This document shows, piece after piece, positions 16,463 through 24,208 of a stretch of DNA of 43,945 nt. The notes under the pieces are model-generated. The model was not told the DNA's origin. It did not search any database and saw only the letters and a list, made by a program, of their open reading frames with translations. The position numbers and the translations under genes are program-made. The stretch is from an uncultured Bacteroidales bacterium (GTDB lineage Bacteria; Bacteroidota; Bacteroidia; Bacteroidales; P3): assembly GCA_944321885.1 (NCBI GenBank), contig CALUNB010000019.1, positions 1 through 43,945 on the forward strand, in the 5' to 3' direction. Each line of letters begins with the position of its first letter. The stretch's first letter is position 1.

Positions 16463-17044
16463 CTACAGTTTGAAGTTGACTCCAAGGTTGACCCAAGCCT
16501 GTTCCCAAGCACCAAAGTCGAATTCAAGGTTAACACCAATCGCATCCGTAAAGTTATAAGATGTTCCGAGGATGAAAGCTCCAGAGAAATAGCCGCCAAC
16601 ACCATTATTGCTCGAGGTGGTAATACCTTCTACCCTTGTTTTCGAGGTCCATGCATTAAAACCTCCTCCTAAAGCCACACCGGCATACACTTCCCATTGC
16701 GGAACGACCACGTTCAGACGGTATGTGGTACGCACTTGGAAATCAACATAATTATTGCTCCATGCGTTCCTGACGGACACACCCTCCACCGTGGACCTTC
16801 CATTAGAGCCATCCCACATATAACCAACCCGTCCACCAATCGTGAACGAACCTTTCCATACCCGGGCCAAGGAATAATCATAGGTCACATTGGCGCCCAC
16901 GATGTTGGACAGACCCAATTTCACGCCCAAGACCGAGGATTTTGGAGCAAGACCGTCATAAACACCACCAGCCTTGGCCGGTTGAACCATGGCAAAACAG
17001 CCAAATGCAATGGCAGAAACCAATGCGATAATCACTTTTTTCAT
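16463..17044 (-). CDS. Small outer-membrane beta-barrel protein
   Basis: The 193-residue protein has a signal peptide (MKKVIIALVSAIAFGCFAMVQPAKA) and alternating amphipathic strands rich in Gly and Tyr (LGVKLGLSNIVGANVTYDYS; FTIGGRVGYMW; GVNLEFDFG), ending VNLGVNFKL. This is typical of OmpA/OmpW-like eight-stranded barrels. No further family can be assigned. It has its own terminator. A perfect 22-bp tandem duplication lies just upstream of the start. Confidence 0.75.
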   Translation of the reverse strand: MKKVIIALVSAIAFGCFAMVQPAKAGGVYDGLAPKSSVLGVKLGLSNIVGANVTYDYSLARVWKGSFTIGGRVGYMWDGSNGRSTVEGVSVRNAWSNNYVDFQVRTTYRLNVVVPQWEVYAGVALGGGFNAWTSKTRVEGITTSSNNGVGGYFSGAFILGTSYNFTDAIGVNLEFDFGAWEQAWVNLGVNFKL

Positions 17045-17068
17045 GTTGTTGAAATTTAAGATGACTTT

Positions 17069-17112
17069 ATTGAAATGATAAGGAAGCCGAATTGAAATGA
17101 TAAGGAAGCCGA
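17069..17112. repeat. Perfect 22-bp tandem duplication
   Basis: The 22-mer beginning ATTGAAATGATAAGGAAGCC occupies 17069-17090 and is repeated exactly at 17091-17112, between pepP and the OMP gene. An imperfect GC-rich hairpin (about 17102-17136) lies next to it and could end pepP transcription. Confidence 0.8.
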
Positions 17113-17146
17113 CCGGAAAGTCATCCGTGCCGGCTCCCCGTGATTT

Positions 17147-18538
17147 TTATCCCTTGGCGCAAGCCTCTTCCACTTCGGCCACCGTCTTGGGGATAGGCTG
17201 TCCCAAAACCTTGCAGCCCTTTTCGGTAATCAGCACATCGTCCTCGATGCGGATACCGCCGAAATCCTTATAGGCTTCAACCTTTTCGTAATCGATATAC
17301 TGGGTGAACTTGTCCTTGCTGCGCCACAAATCAATCAAGGCGGGAATGAAATAAATCCCCGGTTCCACCGTAAGGACAAAACCCGGCTGCAAACGCCGTC
17401 CCAAACGCAGGTACGACAAACCGAATTGGTCGGAACGCTTGATTTCATCGTCGTAGCCGAAGAGGTTCTCGCCCATGTTTTCCATGTCGTGGACATCCAA
17501 GCCCATCATATGGCCCAAGCCGTGGGGCATGAACATGGCATGCGCCCCTTCCATGACGGCCTGCTCCACATCCCCCTTCATCAAGCCCAAATCCTTCAAA
17601 CCTTGGGCAATGACCTTGCAGGCAGCGATATGGTAATCCCGATAGGGCAAACCCGGCTTCAAGGTCTCGATGGTGGTCATGTTGGCCTTCAACACGATTT
17701 CGTAAATCTCTTTCTGGCGGGCGTTGAACTTGCCACCCACCGGCGTAGAACGTGTAATATCCGAACAATAATTGCTGTGCGCCTCGGCTCCCACGTCGGC
17801 CACCATCATACGGCCCTCTTTCAACAGGTTGCCATGGTCGTGGTTGTGCAAGGTCTGCCCGTTGATCGACACGATAGGAAGGAACGACATTCCCCCGTGA
17901 TGCTGCAAGGCGATACCTTCCATCGCACCGGCAATCTGGTACTCGTAAGTGCCCGGCTTGCACATCTTCATCGCCGTGGTATGCATCTTGTAGGCGATAT
18001 CCATCGCGATGTCGATTTCGGCCAGTTCTTCCTTGTCCTTGATGGAGCGCTGGTCCGAAATAGCCTTGATCAACTCGACCGATTGGAGTTCCTTCAGTTT
18101 CGCGACCGGAACCGACATCCATTCGCTCATCTTCTGGGCGATTTGCATGTTGTAAGGAGCCACGAAATGAATCCGGCGACGGCTCAACGAAGCCTTGTGC
18201 AACAATTCGCGCAACTCGCTCACCGGTGCCGTTTCGGAAATCCCCACTTCCGAAGCCATTTCCGAAACCGAAGGCAGATGGCCCATCCAAATGATGTCGT
18301 CCATGGTGAGGTCGTCGGCATAGAGATAATCCTTGTCGGCATCCAAATCAATGAGCCCGTACATGTCGGGCTTCTGCAAGCCGAAGAAATACAAGAAATT
18401 GCTATCCTGCCGAAACGGATAGGTGTTGCCCGCGTAATTGCAAGGCACTTCGGGATTCCCCGGAAAGAACACAAGCCCGCCTTTCAAGCTTTGCCTCAAC
18501 TTGGCCCGGCGAGCGGCATAAGTTTTCTTATCGAACAT
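17147..18538 (-). CDS. pepP: Xaa-Pro aminopeptidase (aminopeptidase P, M24B)
   Basis: This cytosolic dinuclear metallopeptidase removes the N-terminal residue before proline. The 463-residue protein has the aminopeptidase P N-terminal domain (residues 1-125) and a pita-bread M24 domain. Metal ligands appear in order: D in MVADVGAEAHSNY, D in SDITRSTP, H in PHGLGHMMGLDVHD, E in VEPGIYF and E in GGIRIEDDVLI. A -7 box TATCTTTG (18677-18684) gives a leader of about 130 bases. It is not obviously in an operon. Confidence 0.93.
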   Translation of the reverse strand: MFDKKTYAARRAKLRQSLKGGLVFFPGNPEVPCNYAGNTYPFRQDSNFLYFFGLQKPDMYGLIDLDADKDYLYADDLTMDDIIWMGHLPSVSEMASEVGISETAPVSELRELLHKASLSRRRIHFVAPYNMQIAQKMSEWMSVPVAKLKELQSVELIKAISDQRSIKDKEELAEIDIAMDIAYKMHTTAMKMCKPGTYEYQIAGAMEGIALQHHGGMSFLPIVSINGQTLHNHDHGNLLKEGRMMVADVGAEAHSNYCSDITRSTPVGGKFNARQKEIYEIVLKANMTTIETLKPGLPYRDYHIAACKVIAQGLKDLGLMKGDVEQAVMEGAHAMFMPHGLGHMMGLDVHDMENMGENLFGYDDEIKRSDQFGLSYLRLGRRLQPGFVLTVEPGIYFIPALIDLWRSKDKFTQYIDYEKVEAYKDFGGIRIEDDVLITEKGCKVLGQPIPKTVAEVEEACAKG

Positions 18539-18869
18539 GATGCTGCAAGATAAACGGGCGAACCGGAATCCTTCTTCCTATCGTTTCCCAAGGCATTTCC
18601 CGGAAAACGGCAAGGCGTTCCTCAAATATTCCTTTTGCCTCAAAAGAAATTTCCGATTGCACCCTTGTTAATCCTGCAAAGATAAAAAGAATCCGTTTAA
18701 CTTTTCACAAGCCAGGACACCGAAACCGACGAAGCGATACCCAAACAGCACAATCCACCGGAGCATTTTCCCCGCACGGAATCTTCAACGGATACGGAGA
18801 GAAAACGCCCATACTCCCGAACTGTCCAAAGGCCTTCCCCGAAGTCTTCCAAACGGCCTTTTCCGGCTC
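18539..18869. other. Intergenic region between feoB and pepP
   Basis: It holds the pepP promoter and leader (to about 18684). The remaining 185 bases follow the feoB stop; I see no clear terminator, RNA gene or convincing open frame there. Confidence 0.5.
18677..18684 (-). promoter_or_regulatory. -7 box of pepP
   Basis: Minus strand TATCTTTG. A TTG at 18708-18710 is 23 bases upstream, slightly farther than usual. Confidence 0.5.
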
Positions 18870-21320
18870 CTATACGAACAGTCCGCCAATCTGGAACACC
18901 AAAAACGAAACGATCCAAGCCACCAACGTGGTATAAACCGCCATGAAGACCGCCCATTTCCAACTGCCGCTCTCCTTGGCCACCGTCGAAAACACCCCGA
19001 TGCAAGGAAAATACAATAAAACGAACATCATGAACGAAAGGGCCGAAAGGGCCGTGAACGAAACCGCCGGGTCCATAATCATACTCATCGTGCTCACCAC
19101 TACTTCCTTGGCCGAAACTCCGGCCAACAAGCAAACCCCCATTTCCCAATTCATGCCCAAAGGCCGGATGACCGGTTCGACGAACTTGCCAATCCGCCCC
19201 AGATAGGATTGTTCCAAATGCTCCTTGTCGAGCCGCGCCTGCATTTCGGGCGTGATTTCCGTGCCAGGAGCCGGTTCAGGGCTCAAGGGGAAGTATCCCA
19301 AGGCCCAGACCACAATGGAGGCCACCAGGATGATACCCCCGATTTTCTTGAGGTACTGGGTCCCGCGAACCCAAAGGCTACGCCCCACCGAACGCCAAGT
19401 CGGCCAACGGTAGGGCGGCATTTCCATGACAAAAGGACTGTCGAAAGCCTTGAGTATCGTATGCCGGAACAACAAAGCCGACAAAATCGACACCAAGATG
19501 CCGAAAAGGTAAATCAAAAAGATGACCGTTCCCGCCTGCGCCTTGAAAAACATGCCCGCCAGCAGCACGTAAACCGGCAAACGGGCGCTGCACGACATGA
19601 AAGGGATAATCAGCATGGTGATGAGCCGGTCTTTCTTGCTCTCGATGGTCCGGGTAGCCATGATGGCAGGCACATTGCAACCGAAACCGATAATCATGGG
19701 AATGAAAGACTTCCCGTGCAAACCGATGGTGTGCATCAATTTGTCCATGATGAAAGCCACACGGGCCATATAACCCGTGGATTCCATAATCGAGACGAAG
19801 AAAAACAATATCAAGATGTTGGGCAGGAAAACCAGCACGCCCCCCGCACCCTGGACGATTCCGTCCACCAACACCGCCCGGAAAATATTGTCGGGCAAGA
19901 CCGAATTAAGCCAAGCCGCCAAGGCCCCCACACCGGCTTCAATCCAATCCATGGGATACTGTCCTATCGTGAACGTGGCCTGGAACATCACCCACAAGAA
20001 AGCCAAAAAGATAGGAAAGCCCCAAATCCGATGGGTCAGCACCCGGTCTATCTTTTCGGTAATCCGGCGGCGGGAAGACACCAGCGGCAACTCGGCCTCC
20101 ACATCTCCTTGTCCCGGATCAGTTTCAGACAAAGCCGGACTCCCGGCTGTCGAAGCCAAGCCGCCCCGGTTCGCCGGTTTATAGGTTTCGCGCAAGGCCC
20201 CCCGGACAAAAGCATAACGGTAGTCGGCAAAAACCTGGTCCACATCCTCCCCGAAGAGCTTCTGTAAACGCAAGCTCTCGGCGGCGGCCTTGGCCTTCAA
20301 AGCATCCAAACCCTCTATCAAATGGGCGTTCCCGACCCACTCGGTATCCCCCTCCAACAAACGGATGGCCAAATAGCGCGAAGAGTAAATCGGTTCATAC
20401 CAAGGGTCCTTCCAAATCTCTTCCTGCAACAAATGCAGGCTCTTCTCCATCTCTTCCGAATAAGGGATATGGGTGTGGCGGACCGTCTTGTCGCGGTCCT
20501 CGTTCACCTCGATTACCTTGTCGAGCAAGGATTCCGTCCCGGTCTTGTCGCGTCCGATGGTCGGCACGATGGGTATCCCCAAAAGCGTTCCCAAATAGGC
20601 GATATCCAGCTCCGCCCCTGAAGCCTCCAACTCGTCGTACATGTTCAAGGCCATCACTACCCGGTAGTCCATGTCGATAAGCTGGGTGGTCATATAAAGG
20701 TTCCGCTCCAGATTGGAAGCGTCCACCACGTTGACCAAAACGTCGGGCTTGTGGTCCAAAAGATAGGCCATCACCACTTTCTCTTCCGGAGAATAAGGTG
20801 AAAACGAATAAGTTCCCGGCAAGTCGGTCAAACGGATCCGGTGACCGTTATAGGTGAACTCCGTGGTCTTGACATCCACCGTGACCCCGCTGTAATTCCC
20901 TACATGCTCGAAAGCCCCTGACAAGGCGTTGTAAAGCGAGGTCTTGCCTGTGTTCGGATTGCCCACCATGCAAACCTCGATAACCGAATGGCTGTCGATT
21001 TCCTTCTCCAAAGGCGCCTTCTGAGGATCGGAAGAAGCTTGCATATCCGCTACCGGCCCTGTCTGCAAGGCCGCATAGGCCCTGGCTTCCTCCGGCGTGC
21101 AAACCAAAACCTCTATCAATTCCGCTTCCGCCCTCCGCAAAGAAACCTCGCTGTCCAATATCCTGAATTCCACGGGGTCCTTAAGCGGTGCCGAACGCAA
21201 CGCCTGCACCATCTGCCCCCGGACAAAACCCATCTCGATAATCCTATGACGAAAAGCCCCCCGACCCCTGACTTTCAAAATCATGGCCTGCTGGCCTTCT
21301 TTCAAATCATTCAGCGTCAT
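18870..21320 (-). CDS. feoB: FeoA-FeoB fusion ferrous iron transporter
   Basis: This inner-membrane ferrous iron importer has an 816-residue chain that starts with a FeoA SH3-like domain (about 1-75: LNDLKEGQQAMILKV; EMGFVRGQMV). The FeoB G domain follows, with G1 GNPNTGKTS (120-128), DLPGTYS and NMYD. A helical switch domain comes next, then the membrane channel (from about 430: IWGFPIFLAFLWVMFQATF; IIGFGCNVPAIMATRT). Between the switch and membrane domains, after RGALRETY, lie about 38 non-conserved residues. The frame extends two codons to a TTG, but ATG 21320 is the better start. The promoter, a palindrome over its -33 box and a leader hairpin lie just upstream, so metal-responsive control is plausible. 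Confidence 0.95.
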   Translation of the reverse strand: MTLNDLKEGQQAMILKVRGRGAFRHRIIEMGFVRGQMVQALRSAPLKDPVEFRILDSEVSLRRAEAELIEVLVCTPEEARAYAALQTGPVADMQASSDPQKAPLEKEIDSHSVIEVCMVGNPNTGKTSLYNALSGAFEHVGNYSGVTVDVKTTEFTYNGHRIRLTDLPGTYSFSPYSPEEKVVMAYLLDHKPDVLVNVVDASNLERNLYMTTQLIDMDYRVVMALNMYDELEASGAELDIAYLGTLLGIPIVPTIGRDKTGTESLLDKVIEVNEDRDKTVRHTHIPYSEEMEKSLHLLQEEIWKDPWYEPIYSSRYLAIRLLEGDTEWVGNAHLIEGLDALKAKAAAESLRLQKLFGEDVDQVFADYRYAFVRGALRETYKPANRGGLASTAGSPALSETDPGQGDVEAELPLVSSRRRITEKIDRVLTHRIWGFPIFLAFLWVMFQATFTIGQYPMDWIEAGVGALAAWLNSVLPDNIFRAVLVDGIVQGAGGVLVFLPNILILFFFVSIMESTGYMARVAFIMDKLMHTIGLHGKSFIPMIIGFGCNVPAIMATRTIESKKDRLITMLIIPFMSCSARLPVYVLLAGMFFKAQAGTVIFLIYLFGILVSILSALLFRHTILKAFDSPFVMEMPPYRWPTWRSVGRSLWVRGTQYLKKIGGIILVASIVVWALGYFPLSPEPAPGTEITPEMQARLDKEHLEQSYLGRIGKFVEPVIRPLGMNWEMGVCLLAGVSAKEVVVSTMSMIMDPAVSFTALSALSFMMFVLLYFPCIGVFSTVAKESGSWKWAVFMAVYTTLVAWIVSFLVFQIGGLFV
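20067..20180 (-). other. In-frame insertion between FeoB cytosolic and membrane parts
   Basis: About 38 codons encode a Gly/Ser/Ala/Pro/Glu-rich stretch (ANRGGLASTAGSPALSETD...) between the conserved RGALRETY and ITEKIDRVLTHRIWGFP segments, where relatives have a linker of roughly ten residues. The DNA has CCGG words (gccggactcccggctg). Confidence 0.5.
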
Positions 21321-21338
21321 AATCAAGCAATAATAAAG

Positions 21339-21387
21339 CCCGTAATTTCCGGGGTCCCGGCAAAGGCCGGCGTCCCGGAATTACGGG
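21339..21387 (-). promoter_or_regulatory. Large hairpin at the 5' end of the feoAB leader
   Basis: CCCGTAATT and its inverse AATTACGGG bound a long GC-rich stem (inner CCGGG/CCCGG and CCGGC/GCCGG, small bulges). It directly abuts the -7 box, so the mRNA would begin inside the stem. Confidence 0.6.
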
Positions 21388-21418
21388 CGAAAGTATATCT
21401 TCCCGGCAAGGAAAGCAA
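21388..21418 (-). promoter_or_regulatory. Promoter of feoAB
   Basis: Minus strand TTG (21416-21418), 20 bases, then TACTTTCG (21388-21395), one mismatch from TAnnTTTG. Confidence 0.5.
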
Positions 21419-21436
21419 TACCTACAAATAGGTATT
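21417..21436. promoter_or_regulatory. Perfect palindrome overlapping the feoAB -33 box (candidate operator)
   Basis: AATACCTA-CAAA-TAGGTATT: an 8-bp perfect inverted repeat with a four-base centre. It overlaps the -33 TTG of the feoAB promoter and lies 12 bases after the DUF4270 stop. A metalloregulator site (DtxR- or Fur-type) is an inference from position; a short terminator without T-run is the alternative. Confidence 0.45.
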
Positions 21437-21448
21437 CTCGAAAGAAGC

Positions 21449-22864
21449 TCAAGGACATCCGGTGGAATCGTTTATCACCGTATAAATCACCTCCATCCGC
21501 ATGTAATCCTTTTCGGCTCCAGGCCCATGCAATACCACACGGACCGGCTGTTCGTAACGGTCGTCCGAAAGCGGGGTCACATCCAAGTAGTTCTCATAAT
21601 AGACCCGATTGGCGGTATCCACGGTGTTCAGATAGGCCAAACGTTGGAAATACCGGGTCACGTTAAGACGGTATTCCCCATTGTTTTCGTTGTAATAGCC
21701 GCCCGGGTTGGAGGCATCGGGCAATTCCTGCTCGGTTCCCCGGTTGATATAACGGAAACAGCTGAGTTGCTCGGGGATGCCAATCTCCGAGTCGTCCCCC
21801 ATGTCCGCATTCTCCAACACGATGACCGCCTGGTTGATGACAATCTTGTCGCCTCCAAGTTCCGTGGGGAAATCCGGAATCCTGAAGCGGATACGGCTCC
21901 CGCCCGAACCTTCCACATAAAGACGTTGCGCCCCGCTGGCCGTATCTCCCACATGGGCCATCTGCGACTTGTACAAAGCATCGGTCGAAACCTCGCGGTC
22001 GCGCAAGACCTGGGTGAAACGCAAGGGGCCCAGGATAAAGTCCTGGAAAGAAGTCCCGGTCGAATTCCCATCGAAGAAAACCCGGATCATCGCACCGTCC
22101 GCATACAGGTTGGAAGCCGAGAACACGATGCTTTCGTTTTCCTGCGTGCAGGGCTGCACTTTCAGGTAAATACCCCCGAAATACTTCGGGAACGAGGCGA
22201 TGTCTGCCTGTTCGGTCGCGCTCATGCTCAAGACCGTGTTCAAAAGCCTTTCCCCGAACGAGTTGGCAAGATGGACCTGCAAGGGTCGCACAATCGTGGT
22301 GGCGGAAAGCGAGTCGTAAACCGTATCGAAAGGCCTGGGGTTCACAGTCAGAGGGCCGCTCAAGGCAACGGGGTTATAACGGACATCGTAATTGGTGGAA
22401 TAGGCACTGTCGTAGCCCGTCCCATCCACCAAGTCTTCTTCCACCTCGTAAATGGAAAAGGTCATGGCCCTCCCATCCATGCGCTGATGGCGCGGGAAGA
22501 TGGTGGAATAAGGCAAATACAAGATAACCGAGTCGATACGGTAGTTGGAAGTCAAGTCGCCCGAATGGTAATCGGCATCTTCCGTACGCAAAGTAAGCAA
22601 CTGGACTACCAGATTATAAGCTGCCGAACCCCAAACCGAACTATAAGAAGTTCCCAACAAAACGGAACTGGAGTTCTGGATAATCAAAGAATCGTCCGGC
22701 ACGCTGAAAGCCTCGATACGGAAAGCGGTATCGTAACGGGCCACCAAATCATCGTCATCGTGCATCCCGCTCCCCAAAATGGAGTCGGGATCCGTCTTGC
22801 AAGACACCGACAACAGCAAAACGGCAGCAAGGCTCCACAAAAGCCCTTTGAAGGAAAATCTCAT
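21449..22864 (-). CDS. DUF4270 family lipoprotein
   Basis: The 471-residue protein has a lipoprotein signal (AAVLLLSVSC, C22) and the DUF4270 pattern: an acidic D-rich start (DPDSILGSGMHDDDDLVARYDTAF), SSVLLGTSYSSVWG, IDSVILYLPYS, and a C-terminal NVTRYFQRLAY segment. DUF4270 proteins are exported envelope proteins of Bacteroidota without established function. The gene starts four bases after the stop of the starch-synthase-like gene, so the two form an operon, an order I recall as common in the order. It is followed by the feoAB regulatory region. Confidence 0.88.
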   Translation of the reverse strand: MRFSFKGLLWSLAAVLLLSVSCKTDPDSILGSGMHDDDDLVARYDTAFRIEAFSVPDDSLIIQNSSSVLLGTSYSSVWGSAAYNLVVQLLTLRTEDADYHSGDLTSNYRIDSVILYLPYSTIFPRHQRMDGRAMTFSIYEVEEDLVDGTGYDSAYSTNYDVRYNPVALSGPLTVNPRPFDTVYDSLSATTIVRPLQVHLANSFGERLLNTVLSMSATEQADIASFPKYFGGIYLKVQPCTQENESIVFSASNLYADGAMIRVFFDGNSTGTSFQDFILGPLRFTQVLRDREVSTDALYKSQMAHVGDTASGAQRLYVEGSGGSRIRFRIPDFPTELGGDKIVINQAVIVLENADMGDDSEIGIPEQLSCFRYINRGTEQELPDASNPGGYYNENNGEYRLNVTRYFQRLAYLNTVDTANRVYYENYLDVTPLSDDRYEQPVRVVLHGPGAEKDYMRMEVIYTVINDSTGCP

Positions 22865-22868
22865 GGAT

Positions 22869-23690
22869 TTATTTCTTTTTCTTCAGAAATTTCGAGTAGA
22901 ACGCATTGATTTTCTCCACATAATCCTCATCGCCCGGATAATCCAGGATGGGTTTCTTGGAGTTTTGCAGCAACTCGGCCGCCCAAGGCTCCTGCCCTAT
23001 ACCGGCATCGCCGAAAATGACACCATCCGAAAAATCAAGCGCAATCCGGTTCAAATCGTTGAAAGAGAAGTGGCCGTAAGGGGTAATATCCTTGTTGGCG
23101 ATATTGTCGAAAGCCAATTTTTGAGGAAAATTTTCAGGGAACGCACCTTCGAACCCGTCCTGGTAGAGGGTCGTGATTACTTTGGTATGCGCGAACAAGG
23201 GACTATCCTTGTAAATCCGCTTCACGTACAAAGGCAGGAGGGATGCGAACCAGCCGCTGCAATGGATGATGTCGGGCGCCCAAGCCAGTTTCTTCACCGT
23301 TTCCAACACGCCCCGCGCAAAGAAAATGCACTTTTCATCGTTATCCTCGTAAAAACGCCCTTCATTGTCAAAAAACATGTTCCTCTTGTAGAAGAACTCC
23401 TCGTTGTCGATGAAATAAATCTGCATCCGGGCTGACTGGATGGAGGCCACTTTGATAATAAGAGGGTGATCCGTGTCGTTGATAACCAAATTGATGCCGG
23501 AAAGCCGAATCACTTCGTGCAATTGGTTCCGCCTTTCGTTGACTACACCATACCGGGGCATGAAAGTACGTATTTCATTCCCCTGCTCCTGGATACCCTG
23601 CGGCAAGTAACGTCCCATCTTCGACATGGGGGTTTCTTCCGTGTACGGGAAAATCTCCTGGCTCACAAATAATATCTTCGGCTTCTCCAT
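22869..23690 (-). CDS. GT5 glycogen/starch-synthase N-terminal domain protein
   Basis: The 273-residue protein opens MEKPKILFVSQEIFPYTEET, with GRYLPQGIQEQGNEIRTFMPRYG and IIHCSGWFASLLPLYVKRIY. These are the ADP-glucose-binding N-terminal domain of glycogen synthase (GlgA, GT5). The C-terminal Rossmann half is absent, as in the short proteins of this type found beside DUF4270 genes in Bacteroidales, so it is probably not a complete glucosyltransferase. The frame is open to 23777, but homology and the promoter at 23800-23830 support ATG 23690 with a ~100-base leader. The role is unknown. Confidence 0.85.
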   Translation of the reverse strand: MEKPKILFVSQEIFPYTEETPMSKMGRYLPQGIQEQGNEIRTFMPRYGVVNERRNQLHEVIRLSGINLVINDTDHPLIIKVASIQSARMQIYFIDNEEFFYKRNMFFDNEGRFYEDNDEKCIFFARGVLETVKKLAWAPDIIHCSGWFASLLPLYVKRIYKDSPLFAHTKVITTLYQDGFEGAFPENFPQKLAFDNIANKDITPYGHFSFNDLNRIALDFSDGVIFGDAGIGQEPWAAELLQNSKKPILDYPGDEDYVEKINAFYSKFLKKKK

Positions 23691-23799
23691 CAACGTAATT
23701 TTTTTCTTTTGCCAAGCGTGCCCGGGAATGCCCCGCCCAAAGCCGGCAAAACGCGACCCAGAAACCAGCCCGCACAAAAAGGCCAGAATACAAGGTTTG

Positions 23800-23830
23800 C
23801 AAAGTTACAAAAATTCCGCCACTCTGTCAA
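23800..23830 (-). promoter_or_regulatory. Promoter of the GT5-DUF4270 operon
   Basis: Minus strand TTG (23828-23830), 20 bases, then TAACTTTG (23800-23807): a textbook Bacteroidota promoter. Confidence 0.75.
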
Positions 23831-23927
23831 GCCTCTCCGATTTACATGCCTCTTTTCCAAAGATTTGAACCCCAAGAAACGGTATCCGGCCGCTTGCAGC
23901 CGAAGCATGGGGCCAATTCCCGCTCCA

Positions 23928-23958
23928 TTGTTTTCATGCTGAAAAAATCGTACCTTTG
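23928..23958 (+). promoter_or_regulatory. Promoter of recJ
   Basis: TTG (23928-23930), 20 bases, then TACCTTTG (23951-23958), a full match. The start codon lies 250 bases downstream. Confidence 0.7.
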
Positions 23959-23962
23959 TTGG

Positions 23963-24208
23963 TTTAGCGCATCGCGGTTTCACGTGTTTCAGGTGCAAAA
24001 AAGGCCCTGCACGTATTCAGATGCCCGAAGTGGTGGTTCCCACGGTCTTCCCTTGAAGGCCGGACACCTGTCCGGACACATTCCCGGCAGGTCCATGGAC
24101 GGAAAAATCCGGGGCCACCTGGCACACCCTCCCCGGCATCCAAACTACCCCGCAGCCAAAGCGGGCGCAGCGCCGGAAACAGGGTCCGGTATCGTTTAAT
24201 ACAACAAC
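23963..24208 (+). promoter_or_regulatory. Long structured leader of recJ
   Basis: The roughly 245-base leader contains CCGGACA/TGTCCGG with a two-base loop (24060-24075), GTGCA/TGCAC (about 23994-24013), CCGGGG/CCCCGG near 24110-24145, and an 11-codon frame ATG 24021 to TGA 24056 without a ribosome site. No known riboswitch class is recognised. Confidence 0.4.

Noticed and set aside
17426..18553. 375-codon open frame on the + strand, His-rich
   Set aside because: Antisense to pepP; the histidine richness mirrors reverse-complemented codons.
18697..19149. 150-codon minus-strand frame overlapping the end of feoB
   Set aside because: It uses another frame of conserved FeoB membrane sequence; the free part after feoB has no signature.
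23691..23777. 29-residue N-terminal extension of the starch-synthase-like protein
   Set aside because: Similarity begins at ATG 23690 and a full-match promoter lies just upstream, so this is leader.
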